Origin: Fibrobacterota bacterium
GTDB lineage: Bacteria; Fibrobacterota; Fibrobacteria; UBA11236
Direction: 5' to 3'
Length of the DNA: 64,000 nucleotides
Assembly: GCA_019509785.1 (NCBI GenBank)
Contig: JAEKLQ010000021.1
Span: 16,082-80,081 of the forward strand
Below, in pieces: positions 34,511-45,037 of this stretch. A model generated the notes under the pieces. It saw nothing but the letters and a program-made list of their open reading frames with translations, had not been told where the DNA came from and did no database searches. Each line of letters starts with the position of its first letter. Within the stretch, counting starts at the first letter, position 1. Both the position numbers and the translations under genes were made by a program.

Positions 34511-36045
34511 CGGGCGTACTGGCCGCATCCATGGACGCCGGCAACGAGGGTTTCTTCCTGCTGCGGTTGGATGGGACCATCCTGCCCGCTTCCGAACTGG
34601 CCGCCCTCGCTTCCGGCCGCCCGCCCGCTCCCGCTTCCCGCCCCACCTTCCAGGACGTCTTGCGCCTTGGTCCCGAGCAAGCCGGGCAATTCGCCAAATG
34701 GCTGGACCTGGTCCGTAAACGGCACGGCGAGATGCGGTGGGAGAAGCTGGCGCCCCTGGCTCCCATCCAGGAAACCTGGACCGGCAAGGCCGACGAGGAA
34801 GCACCAACCCGATTGGTCTATCGTAAGATCGCCGATGGGGAGGGAGGCCTGGCCGCGCTCGCGGTTTTCTTCGCCGATACCCCGCCCAACCGGACCGTGA
34901 CGCGGCAATTGGAAGAAGAGCGTCAGCGGCATCAATTGGAGATCCGCGACGTGCTGGCCTTGGCCGCCAATCCTCCCGAGACCGTGGGAGCCTTCCTGGA
35001 AGAAGCGCGCGCGCGCTTGGAATCGTCCCGCCGGGAATGGGATGGATGGCTGGCCGATCGCAAGCGCGCCGGCGAGGCGTCGCCCGGGCTTTGGCAGGCC
35101 GGGAGCGGCGAAAGCGCGGGCCAACGGCTTTTCCGCGAGCTGCATATGATCAAGGGCAACGCCGGCGCCTTCGGGTTCGAGAACCTGGCCGCGGGGGCCC
35201 AAGACTCCGAGGATTTGCTGGAGACGCTCAAGGATCCGGCGGCCGGCGAACGCGCGGCCAACCGTTTGACCGAGGCCTTGGGGGCCCTGCGATCCCAGTT
35301 CGACGAGTTGCAACGGGCCATGAAGCTGATCGCGGGCGAGGGCCAGGACGCGATGGCGCGCATCCTGAAATGGAAGTTGGAACGCCTGGTGTCGGCCGCC
35401 GGCGCCCTCGAATCCGAAAAGCTCGATCCCAATTTACGCGCGTTGGTGGAATCCACCCGCCGCCTGGCCTTCCTCAGCCCGGCCTATCTGGCGCGTAAGT
35501 ACCGCAACCTGGTGGAACGCCTGGCCCATAACCTGGGCAAGCACGTGGTCTTCCGGGTGGCCAGCAATTCCGGGGACGTCCACCCCGAGTCCTTCGCCCG
35601 CGTGGACGAGGCCTTGGTCCACATCCTACGCAACATGATCGACCACGGCATCGAGCTGCCGGAAGAACGCGCCGCCGCGGGCAAAGGCGAAGCGGAAATC
35701 GAAATGGAATACGTGGCGGAGGAGGACCGGGTCTTCCTGCGCGTGCGCGACAACGGGCGCGGCATGGAACCAGCCGCCATCGCGGCGCGCGCCCTCTCGC
35801 TGGGGCTCTTGACCCAAGGCGAAGCCGACGCCCTCGACGAGGTGGGACAGTTGGGGCTTATCTTCCGGGAAGGCTTCACCACGCGGAGGGAAGCGAGCAT
35901 GGTCTCGGGCCGGGGATTGGGGCTGGCGCTGGCCGCCCGCTGCGTCGCCGATCGGGGCGGCAACCTCTACGTGTTCTCAAGACCGGGAGAAGGCACGCGC
36001 TTCGCCATCGAACTTCCCCATGTGGGATTCAAGGCTTTGCCCTGA
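34507..36045 (+). CDS. CheA-like kinase lacking the CheW-binding domain
   Basis: A 512-residue protein. Residues 1-130 look like a PAS-type sensory domain (AGNEGFFLLRLDGTIL start). Residues 180-275 form an Hpt domain with the phosphoryl His213 in ELHMIKGNAGAFGFE. The rest is a CheA P4-type ATPase: N-box HILRNMIDHGIE, DNGRGMEP, IFREGFTTR and GRGLGLALA. No P5/CheW-like domain follows, so it cannot dock to receptors as canonical CheA does. GTG 34507 overlaps the stop of the receiver gene; ATG 34531 is an alternative. The much longer open frame to the left runs over the receiver gene in another frame and is not used. Confidence 0.88.
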   Translation: MTGVLAASMDAGNEGFFLLRLDGTILPASELAALASGRPPAPASRPTFQDVLRLGPEQAGQFAKWLDLVRKRHGEMRWEKLAPLAPIQETWTGKADEEAPTRLVYRKIADGEGGLAALAVFFADTPPNRTVTRQLEEERQRHQLEIRDVLALAANPPETVGAFLEEARARLESSRREWDGWLADRKRAGEASPGLWQAGSGESAGQRLFRELHMIKGNAGAFGFENLAAGAQDSEDLLETLKDPAAGERAANRLTEALGALRSQFDELQRAMKLIAGEGQDAMARILKWKLERLVSAAGALESEKLDPNLRALVESTRRLAFLSPAYLARKYRNLVERLAHNLGKHVVFRVASNSGDVHPESFARVDEALVHILRNMIDHGIELPEERAAAGKGEAEIEMEYVAEEDRVFLRVRDNGRGMEPAAIAARALSLGLLTQGEADALDEVGQLGLIFREGFTTRREASMVSGRGLGLALAARCVADRGGNLYVFSRPGEGTRFAIELPHVGFKALP

Positions 36046-36056
36046 GCGCCGTCCGA

Positions 36057-36512
36057 TTAGTACGACAAGCCGACCTGCCAGAAGAATTTCTTCCAATCCT
36101 CCACCATCCCGACTTTCACGCCGAAGATGAGCAAGGACAGCTTGGCTTCCGCGCCATATTCGCTGCGGGAGAAATGCCCCCAGCGATTCTGGGCGAAGAA
36201 GTCCGCCGTGAACCCGTAGGTGCCTTTCTCGGGCATACGCACGCCCATGGCGAAGCCCGCCCCCACGCGGTTGGATTCTGAGCCGGCTTCATCCATCAGG
36301 TACGGGCCGGTGAAATTGCCCATCCACTCCTTGCTCTTGAAGAATTGGGCGATGAGATCGTATTCGAAGGAATAGCCGTTGTAAGGGCCGTACCAGAGGC
36401 CCACCATGCCGTTCAAGCGTTCGCCCGCGGAGGAAGAAGAGGAGGAGGAAGGCTCATCGGCGCGGGCGGCCGCGGCCAGCAGGAGCAAGGAGAGGGAAAA
36501 GGCTTTCAGCAT
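36057..36512 (-). CDS. Small outer-membrane beta-barrel-like protein
   Basis: A 151-residue secreted protein, not assigned to a family. It has a signal peptide (MLKAFSLSLLLLAAAARA), a Glu/Pro then poly-Ser stretch, and then alternating strands rich in Gly, Tyr and Phe (GMVGLWYGPYNGYSFEYDLI, TYGFTADFFAQNRWGHF, YGAEAKLSLLIFGVKVGM) ending in FFWQVGLSY. A terminal aromatic residue is typical of barrel proteins. Convergent with the CheA-like gene. Confidence 0.68.
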   Translation of the reverse strand: MLKAFSLSLLLLAAAARADEPSSSSSSSAGERLNGMVGLWYGPYNGYSFEYDLIAQFFKSKEWMGNFTGPYLMDEAGSESNRVGAGFAMGVRMPEKGTYGFTADFFAQNRWGHFSRSEYGAEAKLSLLIFGVKVGMVEDWKKFFWQVGLSY

Positions 36513-36565
36513 GGGACAGGCCCTTCGGTTCGCGTCGCGACGAATCTACTCAATTCCGCGACGCT

Positions 36566-37087
36566 TCACACCGAATCGCCGAGGTAGACGACGCCGTCGC
36601 CCGGGTCCGTTGCAGAAGGCCCGGCTTGCAAGCGGTCCGCGTGCTGATGGCCCGCATGCGAATGGCCCGCTCGCAAAGGGCCCACCAAGACCCGGGGGAA
36701 GAACGCCGCTTCGGAGAGCTGCTCCAACGGCAGCCATTCCAAGGCCTCCTGGCCCGCATCGGGAGTCAAGGGACGGGTCAAGGGCCGCTCCAGCAAGCGG
36801 CATTCGAAGTACAGGTTCACGAAGTGCATACCCCCGTGGGCATCCTTGAATAGGTGGTTGCGGCCCACGTACTCCTGCACGTAACGGAGGCGCCCCGGTT
36901 CCACGCGCGCGCCCAGTTCCTCCAGGCATTCGCGTTCCAAGGTCGCGGGCAAAAGCTCTCCCGGCTCCTGCCCGCCTCCCGGCAGCACGTAATAGACGCC
37001 AATGTCGCCGCGCTTGCGTAGGCAAAGCAGGCGCCCGTCTTCGATGATGAGGGCCTTGGCGGCGTAGCGGAGAACGGTAGAAGCCAT
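36566..37087 (-). CDS. NUDIX hydrolase
   Basis: A 173-residue pyrophosphohydrolase. The NUDIX box is complete, from GGGQEPGELL through RECLEELGARV, binding Mg2+ and hydrolysing a nucleoside-diphosphate-linked substrate. It starts with a typical strand (KALIIEDGRLLCLRKRG) and YYVLPGGG. The C-terminal 35 residues are odd, with GHSHAGHQHAD, a His-rich stretch not part of the fold that might bind metal. Substrate is not predictable; neighbours give no clue. Confidence 0.92.
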   Translation of the reverse strand: MASTVLRYAAKALIIEDGRLLCLRKRGDIGVYYVLPGGGQEPGELLPATLERECLEELGARVEPGRLRYVQEYVGRNHLFKDAHGGMHFVNLYFECRLLERPLTRPLTPDAGQEALEWLPLEQLSEAAFFPRVLVGPLRAGHSHAGHQHADRLQAGPSATDPGDGVVYLGDSV

Positions 37088-37141
37088 AGGGGCAAATTTA
37101 CTCTCCTATGGCGGGCAATTGCGGCGAATGCCGTCGGAGGA

Positions 37142-39664
37142 TCAATCCAGGCTGCGCACCAGCGAGCGGGCGCCCCGGAAGCTCGCGAAGTAGAGGCCGC
37201 GCGGCAGCGAAGCGATACCTACGCGGGCCGACGACCGGATCTCGCGGCGGAGCACCACTTTCCCTTGCAGATCGCATAGGACCAACGTCCCGTCACCGCT
37301 CAGGACCAATTGCCGGCCTTGTTGGACCAGCGCGGCGCGCTTCGCGCTCCTGGACGCGATCCCTATCCCGGTAGCGGCGGCCTTGATGGACACGTTGTCC
37401 AGGTTGACCGTGGTGCCGGCGACGCCGGCCCCGCCGATGTCGAAGGAGAGCTTTCCCGATTCCGTGGAGTCGGAGACGAAAGTGTAGTTGTACGTCGTGG
37501 TCGCGGTTCCGAGGGTCACGCTCTTGTCGAAGGCGCCCAGGTTGGCGTAAACCTTGATGTTACGCGCCACGTTGGCCGAGGCATCGAAGGAAAGCGTGTA
37601 GGTGGTGCCTTTCACGAAGGGCACGGAGGTCTGGAAGATCTGCACGTCCCAGGTGTCGGGTCCGCCGTTGGCAACCGCGAAGGAGAACACGCCGTTCTGT
37701 ACCGAGGGCGTTCCCGCGGCCGACCCATCCGCGCTCCAGGCGGAAGGCGTCCATCCGGTGGTGCTGTTGGAAAAGTCGCCGTTGGTGATCAGGTTCGAGG
37801 CCGAAAGGAAGATGGCCTGCACGGTATGCGGCGCATCCATGGTCAGGGCGAGCGCGGGGTTCTTTCCGGAACCATCGCGGCTCCAGCCGCCGAAGGTCCA
37901 GCCGTCGGCCGGCACGGCGGTAAGGTTCACCACGGTTCCGCGGGGGACGAGCGCGGTGCGGATCGAGCGGGTCACCGAGCCCTGGCCTACCACCTCGATT
38001 TGCAGCGCCACGAGGTCGGGGCTGGGCAGGGAGACCTGGGCGTCGGTGGAGACCACGAAGTGGGTCGCCGAGGTGGCGGGCAAGGTGTAGTCGAATCCCG
38101 ATGCGGTGACGCCGGTGGGGGCCGCCAGTTTCGTGATGATGGAATCCGTCGAAAAGCCGTAGGCCACCGCGGACTGCCAGGCCTTGCCTGAAAGGGCTAG
38201 GGTGACGGCCTTGGCCGAGGACGACTTGTTGATCGCCACGATGTGCAAAAGCTTGGGGTTCTTCGAGTCCAAGCTCGCATAGGTGGAGAAGACCGTGCTG
38301 TCGGGGTTGTCGGCCGCGACGTAGGTGTCGCCGAACGCGTTCCCCTTGCCGTCGAAGTTACGGTACAAGCGGAAGGCCGTCGCCAGATATCCCGAGAAGG
38401 TCGAGTGCATGTTGGCCGCCTCGAGGTCGAGTTTTCCGAACACGCCCAGCACGTCGGCCTCCGCAAGCGCCCCTGACCAGTGGTTTTCGCCGCCGTAGCC
38501 GTATTCGGTCAGGGCCAGGCGGGTGCCTGGCCAGGCCGTGTCGATGGAACTCAAGGTACGGGTGAGGATATGCACCGGCTTGTTGCCGGTCATCGCCGAA
38601 GGGATCCAGTCGTTTTCGAGGTAGGCCGGATCCCAAAGCGAGCGCGGGGCCTGCAGGCGGGCCTCGATGTCCTTCGCCGTCCCGCCGGTCGCCTGGCCGC
38701 CTCCATCGATGCGCGAATCGCCCATGTCCTCCGGGTACCAATGGATGGCCAGCACGTCGATCAAGCGCTTGCCGGCCGCAGTCGAACGGGTCTTCATTTC
38801 CCCCAGAAAGGCCGCGACGGCCCAATCGTACTTGGAGGAGTAGGCGCTCCAGTCGGAGCATTCCGGAATGGAGCTCGGGGTCCCGGCCACGCACTTCCAC
38901 ATCTCCATCGCTCCGAAGCTCTCCGATCCCATCACCTTGGCGGAAGGGTCCACGGCCTTGACCGCCTTCGCCAGGGCCTCGCTCTTGTCCAGCAGTTCCT
39001 TGTAGGTGAGGCTTTGCGGATGGATGCGCGGATGGGTCCCGCCCCAGAGCGCCGGTTCATTGTCCAGCGAGTAATAGGGCACGCCGCCCTGGTCGGCCCG
39101 GCCGAACTTCTGCACCAGGAAGTTCACCTCTTCGTCCATGTATACGGCGGAATCCGTCGTGGCAGGCGCCAGGGAGAAGGCGCTTCCCTTGGCGAAGACC
39201 ACCTTTTTCCAGCGCGCCGAGGGCGCTACTTCGGCCACGGCTACGGGACCTGAGCCGTCCGCGGCCACGTAGCCCGCCATCTGCAATTGCACGATGGGCT
39301 TGCGCCCCAACCCGAGGTTGCGCTCCACGAAATTCCCCACGGAACCGCCGCTGCTAGCCGGGGTGGGAAGCGGGTTCTGGGTCAACCAGTTGTCGCTGTT
39401 GTGCTGGTAGTCGGATCCGGCGTTAGAGTAATTGTTTTCCCAATTGTAGCCCGTCATGCGGTTGCCGCCCATGCGGTCGGATCCGAGCATCGCGGAATCG
39501 GCCGCCAGATATGAATCCTTTCCCGTGGCCAGGGAGTTGATGCCGTAGATGGCCGGACTAATGGCATGGCCCGGGGCTTCCGCACGCACGCGGATGGTGG
39601 GCGCCGCATCGGTCGTTGCGGCCATCGCGGCCAAAGTGAGGGCGAGGGGGATGGTTCGCTGCAA
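37142..39664 (-). CDS. Secreted GH44 endoglucanase/xyloglucanase
   Basis: An 840-residue secreted glycoside hydrolase of family 44, which cuts cellulose-type beta-1,4-glucans and xyloglucan. It has a signal peptide and a catalytic domain with NRMTGYNWENNYSNAGSD, the acid/base Glu in YYSLDNEPALWGGTHP and the nucleophile Glu in ALTEYGYGGENHWSGAL. Then come an InlB/Flg_new-type repeat (VVNLTAVPADGWTFGGWS), a CBM4/9-type domain (NLITNGDFSNSTTGW) and a T9SS-like C-terminal domain (LVLCDLQGKVVL). TTG 39664 is chosen because GGGAGAG precedes it and yields a clean signal peptide; an ATG at 39697 is the alternative. Confidence 0.9.
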   Translation of the reverse strand: MQRTIPLALTLAAMAATTDAAPTIRVRAEAPGHAISPAIYGINSLATGKDSYLAADSAMLGSDRMGGNRMTGYNWENNYSNAGSDYQHNSDNWLTQNPLPTPASSGGSVGNFVERNLGLGRKPIVQLQMAGYVAADGSGPVAVAEVAPSARWKKVVFAKGSAFSLAPATTDSAVYMDEEVNFLVQKFGRADQGGVPYYSLDNEPALWGGTHPRIHPQSLTYKELLDKSEALAKAVKAVDPSAKVMGSESFGAMEMWKCVAGTPSSIPECSDWSAYSSKYDWAVAAFLGEMKTRSTAAGKRLIDVLAIHWYPEDMGDSRIDGGGQATGGTAKDIEARLQAPRSLWDPAYLENDWIPSAMTGNKPVHILTRTLSSIDTAWPGTRLALTEYGYGGENHWSGALAEADVLGVFGKLDLEAANMHSTFSGYLATAFRLYRNFDGKGNAFGDTYVAADNPDSTVFSTYASLDSKNPKLLHIVAINKSSSAKAVTLALSGKAWQSAVAYGFSTDSIITKLAAPTGVTASGFDYTLPATSATHFVVSTDAQVSLPSPDLVALQIEVVGQGSVTRSIRTALVPRGTVVNLTAVPADGWTFGGWSRDGSGKNPALALTMDAPHTVQAIFLSASNLITNGDFSNSTTGWTPSAWSADGSAAGTPSVQNGVFSFAVANGGPDTWDVQIFQTSVPFVKGTTYTLSFDASANVARNIKVYANLGAFDKSVTLGTATTTYNYTFVSDSTESGKLSFDIGGAGVAGTTVNLDNVSIKAAATGIGIASRSAKRAALVQQGRQLVLSGDGTLVLCDLQGKVVLRREIRSSARVGIASLPRGLYFASFRGARSLVRSLD

Positions 39665-39769
39665 GGGTCTCTCCCGGAATGCTAGGTGTCCGGTCAATCT
39701 GGACGAATCCCGGGATCCGCACCAGAAGAATCCGCGCTCAAGCGTTTTGTGTATAGTCCAAGATTCCGA

Positions 39770-40897
39770 CTAGGGCCGGGCCCGCCCGTAATAGCGCAAA
39801 TCATCCAAACGGAAATCGGTCGTTTGGAAGACGATGAACTGCAAGAAGCGGACCCGTTTGGAATCCACGGCCCAGCTTCGCCCCGCATCAATCGGCGCCA
39901 GGGCGGAGGCCGTCACGGTATGACGGGTCCAGGCCGAGTCCAGGGAAAGGACCAGGGCGTGGCTGGTCACCCCGCCGCCCGTGTCGGCGACGAGCTCGAC
40001 GCGAACCGATCCGCTTCCCTTGATCCAGAACACGAGGCTATCGAGCCCGGAAAGATCCACTTCATCGGCCTGGGTGGGCCCGAAATGGAAGCCCACCAGA
40101 CCGTAGCTGTTCGAGGCCGGGGGAGGGAAGGAGAAGCCCGCATGCAGGCTCGCCCGGCCGCCATGGGCATCCAGCGTGTCTTTCATCAAGGCGATGTCCC
40201 GGACCGTCTGGCTGTCGGCGCCTTGCGATGCCACGTACCACCAGCCTCCGCCGACGAGGCTTCCCAAGCGGGTGCGGCTCTCGCCGCCTTCGAAGTCGTC
40301 CAGCAGCCATCCCGCCCCGACCTCCAGATCCCCGCCGGAGGCCGGCACGAACAGGTCGTACACGTCCCCGTTCGCCAAGGTGGCCCGCACCCATAGATCG
40401 GCCGAGGGCCAACCCGTGAGGACGGCGCGGCCCGAATCATCGGTCGCGATCGCGCGACCCAGGCCATAGGCCTGCAGGACCGCCGACACCGGCTTCCCCG
40501 ATGGATCGCGTAAACGCACTTGCCGGGGAGGTTGGGCTTCCGCCAGGATCCGGCCCGGCGACTGCCCGCGATCGAGATCGACCAAGGCCCGGACCGTATC
40601 CGTCCCCTCCCATCCCGCCACCTCCAGCCGGAACGCGGTCCCGGCCGGTAGTTCAAGGCGGAAGAGTCCGGCGCTGTCCGTCGCCGCTTCCCGTAGCGCC
40701 TTTTCTTCCAGCGAGTTGCTCGCGCGAAGACGAACCGAGGCGCCCACGATTCCCCGGCCCGAGGCGCCCGCGACCAAGCCTGAAATCGTCTCCCCGCCGA
40801 ACCCGCCGCCGCCGTCGGCCAGCGGCTCCGAACTGCAAGAGGCGAGCGATGATGCGAGCAAGCCCGACAACCCGAGCGCAACCAGGCGCCCTCTCAA
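39770..40897 (-). CDS. Lipoprotein with carbohydrate-binding-like C-terminus
   Basis: A 375-residue predicted lipoprotein. Signal peptide with lipobox SLASC, then a Gly-rich stretch and a carboxypeptidase-regulatory-like beta domain (ISGLVAGASGRGIVGASVRLRA, AGLFRLELPAGTAFRLEV). The C-terminal 170 residues resemble a beta-sandwich of the CBM/complex-I-intermediate type: DDFEGGESRTRLGSLVGGGWW, FHFGPTQADEVDLSGLDSLVFWIKGSGSVRVELV, and a closing DFRLDDLRYYG. The open frame runs further right over the TIGR02147 gene and is ignored. TTG 40897 overlaps the TIGR02147 stop and has AAGGAAGGA upstream, so translation is coupled. Confidence 0.8.
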   Translation of the reverse strand: MRGRLVALGLSGLLASSLASCSSEPLADGGGGFGGETISGLVAGASGRGIVGASVRLRASNSLEEKALREAATDSAGLFRLELPAGTAFRLEVAGWEGTDTVRALVDLDRGQSPGRILAEAQPPRQVRLRDPSGKPVSAVLQAYGLGRAIATDDSGRAVLTGWPSADLWVRATLANGDVYDLFVPASGGDLEVGAGWLLDDFEGGESRTRLGSLVGGGWWYVASQGADSQTVRDIALMKDTLDAHGGRASLHAGFSFPPPASNSYGLVGFHFGPTQADEVDLSGLDSLVFWIKGSGSVRVELVADTGGGVTSHALVLSLDSAWTRHTVTASALAPIDAGRSWAVDSKRVRFLQFIVFQTTDFRLDDLRYYGRARP

Positions 40898-41742
40898 GAG
40901 TCCTTCCTTCCGTAGCCCAAGGGGAAAAGCTCCAGGTTGAGTTGCATGACGCGATCGGGCGAGTCGTCCTTCTCGGCCAGCGTCAGGAAGCGCTGCACCA
41001 GGGCGCGTAGCTCGGCCTGCATGGTCTCCAGGGTCTCCGCGGAGACCGAGAGCGTCGCCCAGCCATGGTGCCGCTCGGAACGCGGGAAACGCTCCATCGC
41101 CTCGCCGCCCAGCTCGTGGACCTGCCGCATGAAACCCCGCGTGGCCGACTCCGTGTAGGCCGTACCGGTGACCAGACGCGGATCGGTGCGTACGATCCCC
41201 CGCGCGGTCCGATGCGCCAATCCCAGCGCCAGCAGAAGATCGAGGGAATCGCGGACCTCTTGGGCCGTGGCGGCCGGGACCATGCGCTCGCCCCATTGCG
41301 CCTCGCCCCCTTGGAACGGATCGATCCCCAGCATCTCGCGCAAGGCCGCATGCCGCCACGAAGCCAGAAAGGCGTTCTGGTCCTCGCGCAGCCGCGTCGC
41401 CGGGGTCCCGTTGAGATCCTGGAGCCGCTGGAACATGATGCTGCGCTGGGAAGGCAGGTCTTCCTGGTTGCAGGAAACGAGGAGTAGGAAGTATTCGCGT
41501 TCCTTGGCCTTGAGGCCGATGCAATCCGCGAAGCCCATCGCCACTTCCATCGATATGTTCGACCTGCGCTGGAGCACCAGGCTGAAAAAGGCATGCGAGC
41601 GGTAGCCCACCTCGCGCGCCAGGACCCGGTAGGAGAAACCCCTCTCGCGCCTTTTGCGCGCGTCGTACCAGTCCTTAAGGTAGACCCGGTAATCCAGGTA
41701 CCCGAGGACATCCGGCATCCCGATCCCATCCGGCTTCACCAT
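40894..41742 (-). CDS. TIGR02147 family protein (probable regulator)
   Basis: A 282-residue protein of the TIGR02147 family (DUF4423-like C-terminal domain), a paralogous family first described from Fibrobacter. It shows the diagnostic start VLGYLDYRVYLKDWYDARK and FSYRVLAREVGYRSHAFFSLVLQ, a helix-turn-helix-like segment, then GLKAKEREYFLLLV. The C-terminal half has TGTAYTESATRGFMRQ. Members have been treated as DNA-binding regulators, but direct evidence is limited. It is coupled by a four-base overlap to a lipoprotein gene, and a GH44 gene follows, so these may be its targets. Confidence 0.88.
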   Translation of the reverse strand: MVKPDGIGMPDVLGYLDYRVYLKDWYDARKRRERGFSYRVLAREVGYRSHAFFSLVLQRRSNISMEVAMGFADCIGLKAKEREYFLLLVSCNQEDLPSQRSIMFQRLQDLNGTPATRLREDQNAFLASWRHAALREMLGIDPFQGGEAQWGERMVPAATAQEVRDSLDLLLALGLAHRTARGIVRTDPRLVTGTAYTESATRGFMRQVHELGGEAMERFPRSERHHGWATLSVSAETLETMQAELRALVQRFLTLAEKDDSPDRVMQLNLELFPLGYGRKDS

Positions 41743-41838
41743 AAGGTAATGATGCCAATTTCAGCGGTCATCCGCCCTACCCTTCTTCCTGGACCTGGAC
41801 TGTCCACAAAACGGTAGAAACCGGCGGGCCCCTCGAAC

Positions 41839-43359
<1,521 letters not shown>

Positions 43360-43367
<8 letters not shown>

Positions 43368-43746
43368 GATGGGCCCCCAGTACCGATTCCATGGCCTTCT
43401 TGAGTTCTTCCGGCGTAAAAGGCTTGCGCAAAAATCCCTTCACGCCCTGATCCTTGAGGGCTTGCAGCCGGGTAGCGCTGCCCTCGGTCGATACGATGAT
43501 CACGGGAATATCCCCCATGCCGGGGTCGGCTTTCATCTGCGTGACCATCCCCACCCCGTTCAGCACGGGCATGTTGATGTCGGCGAGCACCAGATCGACC
43601 CATTCGCGGCGGAGGACTTCGATTCCCTCGGCCCCGTTGGCGGCCTGGAACAGGCTCCCCAGCGCCACCCCGGCGAGCCCGATCGATTTGGCGATCACCG
43701 CGCGCATGGTCTCGGAATCGTCCACCACCAGGATGTTATACGCCAT
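43360..43746 (-). CDS. cheY: Chemotaxis response regulator CheY
   Basis: A 128-residue receiver with the acidic pair in ILVVDDSETMR, the phospho-acceptor Asp in LVLADINMP, a Ser/Thr position in VIIVSTEG and Lys in FLRKPF. It carries the CheA signal to an output such as the flagellar or pilus motor; neither motor is in the window. Overlaps cheX by eight bases and follows cheD by three. Confidence 0.94.
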
Positions 43747-43749
43747 GTT

Positions 43750-44226
43750 TCACAGCTCCTTCTCTTCCCCGGCCATTTTCAGGAGGGTGCGTCCCGAGTC
43801 CAGGTACAGGTACATCGTGCGCGGCACGCTCCCGCCGACATCCTCGCCCGCGATCAAGATCTCGTTTTTCCAAAGCACCTTGCGGACCACGGTGTAGTTA
43901 CGTTCGCCGATGTTGAAGACCCCGCCGGCATCCATGATGCGGGAAGCCCCGGCCACCTTGGCGACCAGGCTCTTGCGCTGCGCTCCCTGATCGAACATGG
44001 CCTGCAACAATACCGACATGCCCGTATCCACGTACATGAGGGGGTTCTTTTCGGCCTTGGCGGGATCGATGCGCGAAAGCGGCAGCATGCAATGGATGAG
44101 GCCGCCCACGCGGCCGACCGGATCGTACAAGCTAACGCCCACGCAGGAGCCGAGGGCGTAAGTGGCCAGCACGTCCCCGGGATCGGCGGACACTTTCATC
44201 TCGGCGATGCCGACGGTATGGTTCAC
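43750..44226 (-). CDS. cheD: Chemoreceptor glutamine deamidase CheD
   Basis: A 158-residue deamidase that converts receptor Gln to Glu and binds CheC/CheX-type proteins. The catalytic Cys is in ALGSCVGVSLYDP and the His in GLIHCMLP, with GGVFNIGERNYTVV downstream. GTG 44226 overlaps the cheR stop as GTGA, with GGAGG five bases before it. The frame open to 44496 lies in cheR. CheD next to CheR and CheX suggests a full adaptation system. Confidence 0.93.
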   Translation of the reverse strand: MNHTVGIAEMKVSADPGDVLATYALGSCVGVSLYDPVGRVGGLIHCMLPLSRIDPAKAEKNPLMYVDTGMSVLLQAMFDQGAQRKSLVAKVAGASRIMDAGGVFNIGERNYTVVRKVLWKNEILIAGEDVGGSVPRTMYLYLDSGRTLLKMAGEEKEL

Positions 44227-45035
44227 GCGACCCTCCGGTAGACGGAAGGGAGCACGCTCTGGAAACCGGTCGTCAGCCCGGTAAGGCTTTCGGAATGCCC
44301 GACGATGAGGAAGGCGCCCGGGGCGAGCAGGCGATGGAACTCTTCCAATAGCCGTTGGCGCACGGGATTGTCGAAGTAGATCATCACGTTGCGGCAGAAG
44401 ATGAAATCCATGGGTCCGCGCATGGGGAACGGGGGCGTCGCGAGGTTGAGGCGGGCGAAACGGAGCAGGGCCCGGAGCTCGGGGCGCGCCGACCACAGCG
44501 GCTCATCGCGGCCGCCGACGCGATCGAAGTACCGCTGGGCGAAGCCCGGGGGCAGGGCTTCGATGCGGGCCTTGGCGTATTTCCCTTCCTTAGCCGCATG
44601 GAGGACGCGGGTCGAGATGTCGGTGGCGAGGATCTTGATATCGCAAGCGGGATCGGGCTGGCATTCGCGCACCGTCATCGCCAGGGTATACGGCTCTTCG
44701 CCCGTGGAAGCCGCGGCGCACCAGATACGCAGGCGGTTCCGTCCGGTCTTCAACAGCTCTTCCAAACGCGCCCGCAGGAATTCGAAGTGGACCGGTTCGC
44801 GGAAGAAGCTGGTGACGTTGGTGGAGATGGCATCCAGCATCAAGGTCATCTCTTCTTCGCCGCCTTTGCCCTTCACCCAATCGAGATATTCCGGAAAGCG
44901 CGTCAGGCCCAATTGGCGCATGCGCTTTCCGATGCGGGATCCGACCAGGGCCTGCTTGCCTTCGCCCAGGACTATCCCGCTCCGGCCGTAGACCAGATCG
45001 CGGAAGGCCTCGAAAGAGCGCGCGTCGATATCCAT
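44223..45035 (-). CDS. cheR: Chemotaxis methyltransferase CheR
   Basis: Methylates receptor glutamates using SAM. The 270-residue protein has the N-terminal helical domain (FRDLVYGRSGIVLGEGKQALVGSRIGKRMR), the SAM loop IWCAAASTGEEPYTLAM, IKILATDISTRVL, and the end of the fold with IFCRNVMIYFD and FLIVGHSESL. The ATG at 45035 is two bases after the porin gene stop; the earlier in-frame start would overlap it. No pentapeptide-binding beta-subdomain oddities are apparent at this level. Confidence 0.95.
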   Translation of the reverse strand: MDIDARSFEAFRDLVYGRSGIVLGEGKQALVGSRIGKRMRQLGLTRFPEYLDWVKGKGGEEEMTLMLDAISTNVTSFFREPVHFEFLRARLEELLKTGRNRLRIWCAAASTGEEPYTLAMTVRECQPDPACDIKILATDISTRVLHAAKEGKYAKARIEALPPGFAQRYFDRVGGRDEPLWSARPELRALLRFARLNLATPPFPMRGPMDFIFCRNVMIYFDNPVRQRLLEEFHRLLAPGAFLIVGHSESLTGLTTGFQSVLPSVYRRVA

Positions 45036-45037
45036 GC

